A DNA stretch of 64,000 nucleotides from Actinoplanes sp. KI2 (GCF_025630775.1 NZ_JAOSZE010000011.1:62001-126000), one strand, 5' to 3'. Shown: positions 1 through 8,705, numbered from the stretch's first letter. Translations and numbers: made by a program. The notes: generated by a model not told the origin, from the letters alone.

Positions 1-771
1 CGGCTCGACGACGGTGGCCGGACGGTGGCCTGGCTCAAGCAGGTGCCGTCGTTCTTCGGGCACGAGCCGGCCGCGCTGCGCCTGGTCGACTCGCTGGCGC
101 CGGGCCTGGTGCCGCCGTTGCTCGCGGCCGGGGCGGACGGGCGGATGCTGCTCGCCCACGTCGAGGGCGACGATCGCTACGGCGGCGACGCCGAGCTTTG
201 CGAGCGGATCGCCGAGGCGTTCCACCCGGTGCAGGTCGCGGCGGCCGGGCGGGCGGCCGATCTGGCGGCGATCCCGGACGGGCGGATCGACGTGGAGCGG
301 GTTCGCCGGGTTGCGGCGCCCCACTTCGACACCGTCGACGGGCTGGCCGAGCTCATCGACGACCTACCCGGGCGGCTCAAAGCCGTCGACGAGTGCGGGC
401 TGCCGGACACGCTCGTGCACGGAGACCTGCACCCGGGCAACGTCCGCACCGACGACGCCGGCCGGCTGACCACCATGGACTGGGGCGACTGCGTGATCGG
501 CCACCCGGCGATCGACATACTCCGGCTGACCGAGCGTCTCGACGCGCCCGAACCGGTGATCGAGCGATGGGCGTACCGCTGGGAGAAAGCGCAACCCGGC
601 AGCCGGCCGCTGCGCTCCGCCCAGCTGATGCGGCCGATCGCCGCGTTGCGGTTCGCCGTCGTCTATGCCGGGTTCCTCGACGCCATCGAACCCACCGAAT
701 GGCCCTACCACCGCGACGACGTCCCGGCCTGTCTGTCCGACGCGGTGGCCGCCTCTATCGTGAAGGGGTGA
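1..771 (+). CDS. Aminoglycoside phosphotransferase-family kinase (5' truncated by window)
   Basis: The reading frame is open from base 1, so the N-terminus lies outside the window. The visible 256 residues carry the APH/choline-kinase catalytic signature HGDLHPGNV (418-444), with the catalytic Asp in HGD, followed by MDWGDCVIGHPAID (475-516), whose Asp is the metal-binding residue. APH-family kinases transfer the ATP gamma-phosphate to small hydroxylated substrates; the substrate cannot be told from the sequence, and resistance should not be assumed. The stop codon overlaps the GTG start of the methyltransferase gene (GTGA, 768-771), which suggests translational coupling. Confidence 0.85.
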   Translation, partial: RLDDGGRTVAWLKQVPSFFGHEPAALRLVDSLAPGLVPPLLAAGADGRMLLAHVEGDDRYGGDAELCERIAEAFHPVQVAAAGRAADLAAIPDGRIDVERVRRVAAPHFDTVDGLAELIDDLPGRLKAVDECGLPDTLVHGDLHPGNVRTDDAGRLTTMDWGDCVIGHPAIDILRLTERLDAPEPVIERWAYRWEKAQPGSRPLRSAQLMRPIAALRFAVVYAGFLDAIEPTEWPYHRDDVPACLSDAVAASIVKG

Positions 772-1865
772 CCGGTCCGCGCGAGGACTATCTCGACCAG
801 ATCCGGCGGGGCGGCCTCGACCTCCCGCCGGAGCTGGCCGCGGCGTTCGCGAGCGTGCCGCGCGAGGCGTTCGTGCCGGACGGCTTCCAGCGCCGCGACG
901 GCAGCTGGGTGCACCCCGCCGACCCGGAGTTTCTGAGCGTCGTCTACAGCGACGACGTGCTGATCACCAAGGTCGACGGCCGGGTGCCGATCAGCTCGTC
1001 CAGCCAGCCGTCGCTGATGGCCCTGATGATCCTGGGCCTGCGGGTCGCACCCGGCCTGCGCATCCTGGAGATCGGCGCGGGCACCGGCTACAACGCCGCC
1101 CTCCTCGCTTCGCTCGGGGCGACGATCACCAGCATCGACGTGCAGGAGGACGTGGCGGTCCGGGCACGCGCGGCGTTGGCTCGGGCCGGCATTGCGGGCG
1201 TACGGGTCGAGCACGCCGACGGCTATCGGGGCGTGCCGGGGTCGCGCTTCGACCGGGTGATCGTCACCGTCGGGATCGGCGGCGTCTCCCCGCACTGGCT
1301 CGAGCAGCTCGACCCGGGCGGTTTCGTGCTCGCCCCGGTCGTGCACGCCGGCACCGACCCGGTGCTGCGGGTGAGCGGCCCGCCGGAGGGCCCGGTCACC
1401 GCCACGCCGATCTGCGGGGCCGGCTTCATGCACGCGTCCGGCCCGCTCGGTGCCGATCATCCGGGCGCGTTCCCGCCCCCGGTGGCGGCCGGCGCCTTGA
1501 CCGGGATGTCCGAGGCCGCGCCCGCCCGCTTCGACCCGCCGCTGGACGACGTGGTCTACCGCGATCTCTGGTACGCGGCCGGCTGCCAGACCCGGCGAGC
1601 CACCCACGCGATCCTCCCCGACACCGAGCAGAGCCGCCTGGCTCTGCTCGACGCGACCGGCACCGGCGGCGCCCTGCTCCTGCCCGACGGCAGCGTGCTG
1701 GCCGGTGGCGCGGAGGCGGCGGCCTACGCGTCGCTGGCGGTGGACATCCTGGACCGCTGGACGGCGCTGGGCCGGCCCCCGATGCGGGCGTGGCAGGTGG
1801 CGCTGACCCGCACCGGCGATCCGTCGTCGCCGATCTGGGTCCCCGATGCCTGGTCCCTGCGATGA
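768..1865 (+). CDS. PCMT-type SAM-dependent methyltransferase with C-terminal extension
   Basis: A 365-residue protein starting at a GTG that overlaps the stop of the upstream kinase gene. The first half resembles protein-L-isoaspartate O-methyltransferase: SSSSQPSLMALM before the SAM-binding loop LEIGAGTGYN (about residue 100) and the acidic SIDVQ that binds the ribose. Classical PCMT is about 210 residues. The extra 150 residues are the layout seen in actinobacterial PCMT-like enzymes, some of which modify ribosomal peptides (FxLD-type). No lanthipeptide synthetase or precursor is visible here, so a general repair or unknown methylation role is equally possible. The start is fixed by the overlap; upstream in-frame residues belong to the shadow of the kinase gene. 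Confidence 0.82.
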   Translation: MTGPREDYLDQIRRGGLDLPPELAAAFASVPREAFVPDGFQRRDGSWVHPADPEFLSVVYSDDVLITKVDGRVPISSSSQPSLMALMILGLRVAPGLRILEIGAGTGYNAALLASLGATITSIDVQEDVAVRARAALARAGIAGVRVEHADGYRGVPGSRFDRVIVTVGIGGVSPHWLEQLDPGGFVLAPVVHAGTDPVLRVSGPPEGPVTATPICGAGFMHASGPLGADHPGAFPPPVAAGALTGMSEAAPARFDPPLDDVVYRDLWYAAGCQTRRATHAILPDTEQSRLALLDATGTGGALLLPDGSVLAGGAEAAAYASLAVDILDRWTALGRPPMRAWQVALTRTGDPSSPIWVPDAWSLR

Positions 1866-1898
1866 ACGGATGGCCGACCTGATGGGGGAGGAGCGTCG

Positions 1899-2423
1899 AT
1901 GAAAGAGGCCGTGCTGGAGTGGCTGCGCGCGCGGGGCGCCGAGTCGATTCCGCATGCTGGGGGCTCGCTCTACGAGCACCTCGGCCGGGTCGCGGATCGG
2001 CTGTCGGTGCACGGCGCGTCCGAGACGGAGTGCCTGGCCGCCCTCACCCACGCCGCCTACGGGACGGACGGGTTCCCCGTCGTGCTGCTCGACGTCGTCG
2101 ACCGGTCCGTCCTGCGCGACCTGATCGGGACCGAGGCCGAGGAGTTGGTCTACCGGTACGGCGGCTGCGACCGGGGCCGCACCTGGCGAGCGCTCCCGTC
2201 GACCGGCCTGATCTGGAGCCGCTTCACCGGCAACAGCGCCGCGCCGGCCCCGGCGCAGCTGCGCGCCTTCGCCGACCTGAGCATCGTCAACGAGCTGGAC
2301 GTCTACGAACGCTCCCCGGAGATCGCCGAGAAGGCCGGCGACTATTTCCGCTCGGTCTTCCCGACCTGGGAGCCGATAACGTCGCCCGCGGTGCTGGCCG
2401 ACGCCCGCCGGGTGCTGTTCTAG
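1899..2423 (+). CDS. DUF6817-like HD-related protein
   Basis: A 174-residue protein with a strong ribosome binding site (GGGGAGGAG) just upstream of the ATG. The N-terminal half has IPHAGGSLYEHL and AALTHAAYGTDGF, a histidine-spaced pattern like the HD-superfamily-related DUF6817 proteins, which are often found beside small-molecule modifying enzymes. No catalytic activity is known for the family. The gene follows the kinase and methyltransferase genes by 33 bp and may be co-transcribed. Its 3' end overlaps the convergent phospholipase D gene by 4 bp. The family assignment is from memory of the motif pattern and is moderately secure. Confidence 0.7.
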   Translation: MKEAVLEWLRARGAESIPHAGGSLYEHLGRVADRLSVHGASETECLAALTHAAYGTDGFPVVLLDVVDRSVLRDLIGTEAEELVYRYGGCDRGRTWRALPSTGLIWSRFTGNSAAPAPAQLRAFADLSIVNELDVYERSPEIAEKAGDYFRSVFPTWEPITSPAVLADARRVLF

Positions 2424-3976
2424 AAGGTCTTGGCGCGGCGGGCCGTCCAGGGACGGCCGTCGGGGTCGTAGAGCCAGCGGTAGGCCGGCAGCGACCAGAT
2501 GCGCTGGTGCCAGGGGAGTGGCCGGGCGGTGTAGGGAAACGCTCGGCCCGGCGGGCGAGGCCCGGTTCGGCCGGATTCGCTCCAGGCGCGCAGGCGGTCG
2601 GCGGACTCGGTGATGACCCGGACCGCCGAGATCGGGTCGAGCAGGTCGGCGTCGTCGCCGTCGTCGCGGTCCAGATGCTCGCGCATCAGGGACAGGCGCA
2701 GGTCGCGGGCGAAGCGGCGGGCCTGTCCCGACGGCGGGCGGTCGTCGAGGGTCTCGTCGAGGATGGCGCAGGAGACCTCGCTGTCGTGTGTCCACGAGCG
2801 CCGGTTGAAGTTGTCGCTGCCGACGCTGCACCAGGTGTCGTCGATGACGCAGACCTTGGCGTGTACGTAGACCGGCGTGCCGGCGTGGTTCTCCAGGTCG
2901 AAGACGTGCACCCGGTCGCTGGCGGCCGTCCGGCAGACCTGCAGCGCCTGCTCGCGGCCGATCTCGTTGGGCGGCAGGGACAGCCGGCCGTCGACGTCGG
3001 GGTGGCGCGGGACCACGGCGATCAGGTGCAGGGTGGGTGTGGCGCGCAGCGCCTCGGCGAAGAGCTCCGCGACCTCCGTCGACCAGAGGTACTGGTCCTC
3101 GAGGTAGATCAGGTGCCGGGCGTTGCGGATGGCCTTGGTGTAGGCGCGGGCGATCGTGCGTTCCCCATCCCGCGCGAATGAGTACCGCGGCCGCATCGCC
3201 GGATACGTTCGGAGGACCTGAATGTTCAGCGGGCCGCACGGGGGTGGGTCGGGTGGCTGAGGCGGCAGTGGTCCGGCGTGCGGATCGGCGTGCTTGCGGC
3301 GGTCGACCAGGGTGGCGATCGGGCCGTGCTGGTCGAGCGGGGCCGGATCGGTCCAGCGCTCCCGGAAGGTCAGGTCGAGCGCGCCGACGACGGGGCCCCG
3401 CAGAGCGAGCTGAACGTCGTGCCACGGGGGATTCGGCCCGTACGCCCGGGACATCCGCACCGGCTGCGGATCACCCCGATGCGACTCGTCGTCCCGACGG
3501 CTGTGGCAGAGATCGATCCCCCCGGCAAAGGCCACGTCGCGGGCCGGGTCGCCGGGATGCCGGAGCACCACCAGCTTCTGGTGATGGGAGCCGCCCCGCC
3601 GCACCCGCTGATCGAGCAGCACCTCACCGCCGGCCGCGCGCACCTCGTCGCCGAGGTTCCGGTTCTCCTGTTCGCTGTAGGCCAGCTTGTCCAGATGCGA
3701 CCGCCACAGGAGACCCTTGACGACCACGCCGCGGCGAGCGGCCGCCGCGAACAGGGCGGCGACCCGCGGGCCGTCGGGTCGCAGCAGCTCGTCGGGGTCA
3801 CCACGCCAATCGGTGAAGAACAGGTGGTCACCCGCACGGAGGCTGTCCACCTCGGTCGCCAGGCGGTCAAAATACGTTATTCCGTGAATGAGCGGTTCAA
3901 CCGTGTTTCCCGCACACCAGGTGGGTATGGAGGAGTCCGGGTTGCCGCGCTCCTGCTCACTGAGGAACCAGTCCAA
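2420..3976 (-). CDS. Phospholipase D-family protein
   Basis: A 518-residue protein with two HKD motifs, the hallmark of the phospholipase D superfamily. The first is HHQKLVVLRHPGDPARD (about residue 150, with a longer than usual gap to the Asp) and the second HAKVCVIDDTWCSVGSDNFN (about residue 350). Family members hydrolyse or transfer phosphodiester bonds through a phosphohistidine. No signal peptide is evident, so action is probably cytoplasmic or membrane-associated. The chosen start is a TTG preceded by GGAAGG at a suitable distance; a downstream start would also keep both motifs. The C-terminal LPWHQRIWSLPAYRWLYDPDGR segment is Trp/Tyr-rich. Confidence 0.85.
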   Translation of the reverse strand: MDWFLSEQERGNPDSSIPTWCAGNTVEPLIHGITYFDRLATEVDSLRAGDHLFFTDWRGDPDELLRPDGPRVAALFAAAARRGVVVKGLLWRSHLDKLAYSEQENRNLGDEVRAAGGEVLLDQRVRRGGSHHQKLVVLRHPGDPARDVAFAGGIDLCHSRRDDESHRGDPQPVRMSRAYGPNPPWHDVQLALRGPVVGALDLTFRERWTDPAPLDQHGPIATLVDRRKHADPHAGPLPPQPPDPPPCGPLNIQVLRTYPAMRPRYSFARDGERTIARAYTKAIRNARHLIYLEDQYLWSTEVAELFAEALRATPTLHLIAVVPRHPDVDGRLSLPPNEIGREQALQVCRTAASDRVHVFDLENHAGTPVYVHAKVCVIDDTWCSVGSDNFNRRSWTHDSEVSCAILDETLDDRPPSGQARRFARDLRLSLMREHLDRDDGDDADLLDPISAVRVITESADRLRAWSESGRTGPRPPGRAFPYTARPLPWHQRIWSLPAYRWLYDPDGRPWTARRAKTF

Positions 3977-4064
3977 GGCAGCCCTTCCGAGGTCGACGAC
4001 GCCCTCACGTTAAGCCCCTTGACGGGCACCCGCACCCTGGCAGCACAACCCGGAGGGACCAGCC

Positions 4065-4190
4065 ATGACCAGCGAGCCGATCCCCGAGAACGCCACCGTC
4101 GCCGTCGCCGCCACCGCCGAGAAGGGCCTGCTCATCGCGGTCCTGCTGATCGTCCTGCTCGGGGTGGGCGGAATGCTGTTCATGGTCTGA
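4065..4190 (+). CDS. Small single-pass membrane protein (41 aa)
   Basis: ATG with GGAGG eight bases upstream (4052-4056) opens a 41-residue frame ending at TGA 4188-4190. The first 20 residues are polar and Ala-rich; residues 21-41 form one hydrophobic segment (LLIAVLLIVLLGVGGMLFMV) that runs to the C-terminus, so this is probably a tail-anchored micropeptide. The 3' end overlaps the convergent SDR gene by 11 bp. It lies 88 bp from the divergent phospholipase D start, and may share a promoter region with it. No function can be assigned. Confidence 0.7.
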   Translation: MTSEPIPENATVAVAATAEKGLLIAVLLIVLLGVGGMLFMV

Positions 4191-5025
4191 GGCGATCCCA
4201 GGCCAGGACGTCGCGGACCGTGGCCGGCAACGGGGTCAGCGGGAGCATCTCCGGCGCGGGGGTGCGGTGCAGGGTGTCCCACAGCTCTTTCGGTTTCATC
4301 AGGGGGACTTTCCCGCCCGGGCTCGGCACGATCTCCACCGCCGTGCCGGCCGCTTCAGCGCAAATCCTGATAAGTCCGGTGAAGTCCGTTTCTTGACCCG
4401 CGGCCAGGTAGGCGCCTGATTTGTCCGCCGTGAGCAGGGTGATCACGAGCCTGGCGAGATCACGGGAGTCGACCAGCTGAACCGGCTGCGACGGATCGGC
4501 GGCGAGCTCGATCCGCCCGCCCTTCGCCGCGGCCCGCACCCAGTGGGTCAAACCCTCCTGCGTATCGTGCGGCCCCGCCACCTTGCACGGCCGCACGATC
4601 GTGGCCCGCGGGCCGAGCCGCGCCACCAGATCCTGCTCACAGGCCACCTTGGACGGTCCGTACGTCTCGTCGGTCAGCGGCCACGCGGCGTCCCGGACCG
4701 GCTCGCGCAACCCCGGCCCGGCCCCGTCGATCACCACGTGGCTGGAGATGAACAGGTACCGCCCGACCCGATCCCCGACCGCGTCCATCGCCTGCGCGAC
4801 GTCCCGCGGCAGGTACGAGGTGACGTCCACGGCCGAGTCCCAGGTGCCGCGCGACAGCGCCGCGAAGTCCCCGGCGTATCGGTCACCGATCAGCTGCTCG
4901 ACGGACGGGAACATCTCCCGGTGGTGGCCGCGGTTGAACAGCACCGGCTCGTGCCCGTCGGCGAGCAACCGCTCGACGATCGCCCGCCCCACGAATCCGG
5001 TGCCGCCCAGCACCAGCACCCGCAT
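4180..5025 (-). CDS. NAD-dependent epimerase/dehydratase-like SDR
   Basis: A 281-residue extended short-chain dehydrogenase/reductase. The N-terminus has the dinucleotide-binding loop GGTGFVG at residues 7-13 and the ribose/phosphate-binding FNRGHHR after beta-2, which suits an atypical SDR related to reductases that recognise isoprenoid-type substrates or act as RNA-binding-like proteins. The usual active-site YxxxK is represented by TYGPSKVACE. The ATG at 5025 lies 5 bp after the stop of the upstream aminopeptidase gene, so the two form an operon. The substrate is unknown. Confidence 0.82.
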   Translation of the reverse strand: MRVLVLGGTGFVGRAIVERLLADGHEPVLFNRGHHREMFPSVEQLIGDRYAGDFAALSRGTWDSAVDVTSYLPRDVAQAMDAVGDRVGRYLFISSHVVIDGAGPGLREPVRDAAWPLTDETYGPSKVACEQDLVARLGPRATIVRPCKVAGPHDTQEGLTHWVRAAAKGGRIELAADPSQPVQLVDSRDLARLVITLLTADKSGAYLAAGQETDFTGLIRICAEAAGTAVEIVPSPGGKVPLMKPKELWDTLHRTPAPEMLPLTPLPATVRDVLAWDRLRP

Positions 5026-5030
5026 GCCGG

Positions 5031-6227
5031 TCAGAGCACCCACTCGTCGTCGCGGATGATGTCGACGGTGCCCTTCGGCCCGGTGCCGGTCACCGTGATG
5101 CCGGCGCCGCCGACCACCACGTCGGTGTGCACGCCGGACACGTTCAGGCCCAGCTCGGCGCGCTCCTGCTCGCTCATCGCCATGCCGCCCTCGACCGCGA
5201 ACGGGAAGCTCTGCCCCCACGCCACGTGGCAGCCGGCGTTCTCGTCGAACAGCGTGTTCTGGAAGACGATGCCCGCCTTCGCGATCCGGCTCTCCTTGTC
5301 GACCAGCGAGACCTCGCCGAGTCGCGACGATCCCTCGTCGGTGGCGACCTGCGCCCGGATCACGTCGGCGCCCTCGTCGGCGTACACCTCGGTGATCTTG
5401 CCGTCCTGGAAGGTGACCCGCAGGCCGGTGATCAGCTGCCCGGCGATCACCATCGGCCGGGTCACCCGGATTACACCGTCGGCGCGCCGCCGGTCGGGGC
5501 TGGTGAAGACCTCCTCGGTCGGGATGTTCGGCAGGTACGCGATGCCGTTCGGGTCGACCATGCCGCCGCCGGTCCACCGCGCGTTCGCCGGCAGCCCCAC
5601 GGTCAGGTCGGTGCCCTCGCCGAGGTAGCGCACCTCGGTCAGCTCCAGCGCGTCCATCTGCCGGGCCCGCTCGGCCAGGGTCGCCGACCGCTGCTGCCAC
5701 TCGGCCGCCGGGTCGGGCGTGTCCAGGCGCATCGCGGTGCCGACCGCCGCCCACAGCCGATCCACGTCCGGCTCACCGAAGATCTGCTCGGCCCAGCCCG
5801 GGTTCGGCGCGGCGACGACACTCCAGCGCATCCGGCCGAACAGCGCGCGGCGCCGGGCCTGCGCCTCCTCCCAGCGGCGGGCGGCGACCTTCTTCGGGTC
5901 GGCGCCGTCGAACAGATGCGGGTTCGCGTCGCCGACCAGCGAGATCGAGGCGACCCCGGCCTCGGCCCACTCCTCGGTCCGGGCGAGCGCCCACGGCCGG
6001 CTGCGGCTGAGGTCCTCGACGCTCGCGTGGTCGACGGCCGAGCGTTGCATCGGCCCATCGGTCCAATTCGTCTCGACCCAGGCGGCGCCGGCCCGATAAG
6101 CGGCCTCGACCACGGCCCGCGCGATCTCGAGATGGGCGGTGTCGGTGTCGATCACGACGCCCTGCCCCGGCTGCACGTTGACCCCGGCCCGTACGACCAG
6201 GTCGGCGAATCGCTCGATCTGTCCCAT
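5031..6227 (-). CDS. Aminopeptidase, M29 family
   Basis: A 398-residue cytoplasmic metallo-aminopeptidase of the thermophilic AmpS/PepS type. The family's metal-ligand motifs are all present: IPTEEVFTSP (first Glu), LGEVSLVD (second Glu), the His in GCHVAWG, and VHTDVVVG (His and Asp near the C-terminus). Family members release N-terminal residues from peptides using two metal ions. Length is typical. The ATG at 6227 is the only start that keeps the conserved N-terminal MGQIERFADLVVRAG. Transcribed upstream of, and probably with, the SDR gene. Confidence 0.92.
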   Translation of the reverse strand: MGQIERFADLVVRAGVNVQPGQGVVIDTDTAHLEIARAVVEAAYRAGAAWVETNWTDGPMQRSAVDHASVEDLSRSRPWALARTEEWAEAGVASISLVGDANPHLFDGADPKKVAARRWEEAQARRRALFGRMRWSVVAAPNPGWAEQIFGEPDVDRLWAAVGTAMRLDTPDPAAEWQQRSATLAERARQMDALELTEVRYLGEGTDLTVGLPANARWTGGGMVDPNGIAYLPNIPTEEVFTSPDRRRADGVIRVTRPMVIAGQLITGLRVTFQDGKITEVYADEGADVIRAQVATDEGSSRLGEVSLVDKESRIAKAGIVFQNTLFDENAGCHVAWGQSFPFAVEGGMAMSEQERAELGLNVSGVHTDVVVGGAGITVTGTGPKGTVDIIRDDEWVL

Positions 6228-6301
6228 GGCGGACAGCCTAAGTGATGTTCGCGGGTAATTGGGGTGCGGTGCGACGCCCCCGGTGGTTAGCGTCGGCGGC
6301 G

Positions 6302-7057
6302 ATGACGATTGCTTACGAGGTGGCCGGCGAGGGCCCGGCCGTGCTGCTGCTGCACTCCACGGTGGTCGACCGGCGGATGTGGGATCCGCAGGTCCCGGCG
6401 CTGGTCGAGGCCGGCTTCCGGGCGATCCGCTGCGACCTGAACGGGTTCGGCGACTCGCCGCTGCCGACCGGTCTCTACAACGATGCCGACGACGTCATGG
6501 CGGTGCTCTCCGCGTCGACGGCCGGCGATTTCGCGATCGTCGGGGCGTCCGGCGGGGGCCGCGTCGCGCTGGAGATCGCCGCCCGATGGCCGTCGCGGGT
6601 GTCCGCCCTGCTCCTGCTCTGCACCGCGGTGTCCGGCTTCGAGCGCGGGCCGGAGCTGCGGGCGTTCGGCGAGCGGGAGGATGCCCTGCTCGAGGCCGGC
6701 GACCTGGACGGGGCGGCCGAGCTCAACGCGGTCCGGTGGCTGGGTCCCGAAGCAGATCAAAAGACCCATGCGGCCGTACGCGTGATGCAGCGTCACATTT
6801 ACGACGTCCAGTGGGGCGTCGACGAGGACCCGCAACAGCGTACCTACGAGTACGACCTGGCCGACGTCACCGCCCGCACGCTGCTGGTCACCGGCGCGCA
6901 CGACCTGCCCGACTTCCGCCGGATCGCCGACGACCTCGCGTCGGTGCTGCCGGGCGCGAAGCGGCTGGAGCTGCCCTGGGCCGGTCACCTGCCCGGCCTG
7001 GAGCGCCCCGACCTGCTGAACCAGGTGATGCTGGAGTTCCTGGCCCAGGCCGCCTGA
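6302..7057 (+). CDS. Alpha/beta hydrolase
   Basis: A 251-residue single-domain alpha/beta hydrolase. The oxyanion-hole stretch is LLLHSTVVDRRMWDPQ, the nucleophile elbow GASGGG (Ser about residue 81), the acid probably in TGAHDLPDF and the catalytic His in WAGHLPGLERP. It resembles 3-oxoadipate enol-lactonase-like hydrolases, but the substrate is open. The ATG at 6302 starts exactly before the first beta strand; an in-frame ATG at 6242 would add 20 unconserved residues. It sits 74 bp from the divergent aminopeptidase gene. Confidence 0.86.
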   Translation: MTIAYEVAGEGPAVLLLHSTVVDRRMWDPQVPALVEAGFRAIRCDLNGFGDSPLPTGLYNDADDVMAVLSASTAGDFAIVGASGGGRVALEIAARWPSRVSALLLLCTAVSGFERGPELRAFGEREDALLEAGDLDGAAELNAVRWLGPEADQKTHAAVRVMQRHIYDVQWGVDEDPQQRTYEYDLADVTARTLLVTGAHDLPDFRRIADDLASVLPGAKRLELPWAGHLPGLERPDLLNQVMLEFLAQAA

Positions 7058-7077
7058 AAAAGGGTAAATTTCCGGCT

Positions 7078-7431
7078 ATGGGGGTGCGTGCTCCCGAGAC
7101 CGGATGCCTGGAGCAGGACCTGCGCGACTATGCCGACGCGGTCGTCCGTGACGTCAGCGAGCCCGGCGGCCTGGCCGAGCTGCGCCGTGCGGTCGCCTCG
7201 TCCACCGTGGCGCGGGACGCCTACGTCGTCGAACGCGGCCGCCGGCTCCAGGAGATCCTCGACCACTCCCGGGAGCGGGGCGAGCACCCGCCCGAGGCGC
7301 TGGACGTGGTCGATCAGATCGTGGCGCCGATGTGCCTGCGGGCCCTGCTCGGCATGGGCCCGCTGACCTCGGCGTACGTGGATCGGCTGGTGCAGCGGGT
7401 GCTGACGCTGAGCTGGCCGCTGCGCCCCTGA
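7078..7431 (+). CDS. Orphan TetR C-terminal (ligand-binding) domain protein
   Basis: A 117-residue frame that matches the ligand-binding half of TetR regulators (PF16859-like pattern): ETGCLEQDLRDYADAVV, then helices with RGRRLQEILDHSRERGEH and the closing CLRALLGMGPLTSAYVDRLVQRVL. The DNA-binding helix-turn-helix normally found in the preceding 50-60 residues is absent, because the upstream DNA is the intact hydrolase gene. The start is an ATG at 7078 with only a weak A/G-rich site (AAAAAGGG) before it. It is either a decayed regulator or a stand-alone sensor/dimerisation partner. Confidence 0.6.
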   Translation: MGVRAPETGCLEQDLRDYADAVVRDVSEPGGLAELRRAVASSTVARDAYVVERGRRLQEILDHSRERGEHPPEALDVVDQIVAPMCLRALLGMGPLTSAYVDRLVQRVLTLSWPLRP

Positions 7432-7465
7432 GTCCCGGTGTCCCCGAGTCCTTGATGGACGCGGC

Positions 7466-7717
7466 TCAGCCGAGGGCGTCGAGCTTCTCCTGGATGCGGT
7501 CGCGCCGCTGCTCGAGCGTGTCGATGATCGCCTCGTTCTCGGCGATACCGGTCAGTTCGGTGGCGATGTCCTCGGGCTCGATGTAGCCCTCCGAGGTGTC
7601 GCTGTCCTGCCCGCGCCGAGCCGCGGCGTCGCCGCCGACCCGGCGCAGCTCGGCGAGCTCCTGCTCGACGTCCTTGAGTTCCTGCCGTAGGCGCTCGGCC
7701 GTGCTCTCGTCGGTCAT
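7466..7717 (-). CDS. Small coiled-coil hypothetical protein (83 aa)
   Basis: A charged 83-residue protein predicted to be almost wholly helical: two heptad-rich segments (RLRQELKDVEQELAELRRV at residues 9-27 and ENEAIIDTLEQRRDRIQEKL near the C-terminus) separated by a polar loop with SEGYIEPEDIA. This looks like a helical hairpin or a dimerising coiled coil. No membrane segment, signal peptide or known enzymatic motif. It stands alone between the orphan TetR domain gene and the pirin gene. Function not recognised. Confidence 0.72.
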   Translation of the reverse strand: MTDESTAERLRQELKDVEQELAELRRVGGDAAARRGQDSDTSEGYIEPEDIATELTGIAENEAIIDTLEQRRDRIQEKLDALG

Positions 7718-7738
7718 GCCGTCATCCTAGGTCGGACC

Positions 7739-8704
7739 TCAGGTGTGCGGGATCCGCTCGGCCGGGATCACTCCGAGACGACCCTTCTGAAAGTCCTCGA
7801 AGGCCTGGAGCAGCTCCTCCCGGGTGTTCATCACGAACGGCCCGTAGTGTGCCACCGGCTCCCGGATCGGCCGCCCGCCCATCACGAACAGCTCCATCGC
7901 CGGGACGTTCGAGTCCTGCGACCGGTCCGCCTCGACCCGGATCGCCTCGCCCGGCCCGAACACCGCGAGCTGGCCGATGTGGGCCGGCCGCCGGTCGACG
8001 CCGACCGTGCCGCGCCCGGCCAGCACGTAGACCAGCGCGTTGTAGTCGGCCTGCCAGGGCAGGTCGAGCCGGGCGCCCGGCTGCAGCGACACGTGCGCCA
8101 GGTTGATCGGCGTGAAGGTCGAGCCCGGTCCGGCGTGGCCGGCGATCTCCCCGGCGATCACCCGGATCAGGCTGCCGCCGTCCGGCGTGGTGAGCAGCGT
8201 CGACTGCTTGCCGCGGATGTCCTGGTACTTCGGAGTGATCATTTTGGCCGCGCGGGGCAGGTTCACCCACAGCTGCAGGCCGTGGAACAGGCCGCCGCTG
8301 GCGACCAGGTGCTCCGGCGGCGCCTCGATGTGCAGGATGCCCTGGCCGGCGGTCATCCACTGGGTGTCGCCGTTGGTGATCGTGCCGCCGCCGCCGAGCG
8401 AGTCCTGGTGATCCATGATCCCGTCGATCATGTACGTCACCGTCTCGAAGCCGCGGTGCGGGTGCCAGGGCGTGCCCTTCGGCTCGCCGGGCGCGTAGTC
8501 GACCTCGCCCATCTGGTCGAGGTGGATGAACGGGTCGAGCTCGCCGACCGGCACGCCGGCGAAGGCGCGGCGTACCGGGAAGCCCTCGCCCTCGTATCCG
8601 GACGGTGCGGTGGTGAGCCGGCGGACCGCCCGGAACTCCGTGGTCGGGGCGAGCTCCGGCAGCCGGGGCAGTACGAGGACGTCGTCGACGGTGATGGCGG
8701 GCAT
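7739..8704 (-). CDS. Pirin-family protein
   Basis: A 321-residue bicupin of the pirin family. The N-terminal cupin has the metal-binding motif HPHRGFETVTYMIDG (about residues 82-96), followed by TAGQGILHIE, whose His and Glu complete the iron site. The C-terminal cupin carries no metal ligands, as is normal. Bacterial pirins include quercetin dioxygenases and redox-linked interaction partners; no specific substrate is implied here. The start lies 1 bp after the stop of the upstream MarR gene, so the two are co-transcribed, matching the frequent MarR-pirin pairing in actinobacteria. Confidence 0.92.
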   Translation of the reverse strand: MPAITVDDVLVLPRLPELAPTTEFRAVRRLTTAPSGYEGEGFPVRRAFAGVPVGELDPFIHLDQMGEVDYAPGEPKGTPWHPHRGFETVTYMIDGIMDHQDSLGGGGTITNGDTQWMTAGQGILHIEAPPEHLVASGGLFHGLQLWVNLPRAAKMITPKYQDIRGKQSTLLTTPDGGSLIRVIAGEIAGHAGPGSTFTPINLAHVSLQPGARLDLPWQADYNALVYVLAGRGTVGVDRRPAHIGQLAVFGPGEAIRVEADRSQDSNVPAMELFVMGGRPIREPVAHYGPFVMNTREELLQAFEDFQKGRLGVIPAERIPHT

Positions 8705-8705
8705 C

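Noticed and set aside
705..3425. A 906-codon antisense frame across the methyltransferase and phospholipase genes.
   Set aside because: Sequence is Arg/Pro/Ala-rich shadow of real genes; no family motif.
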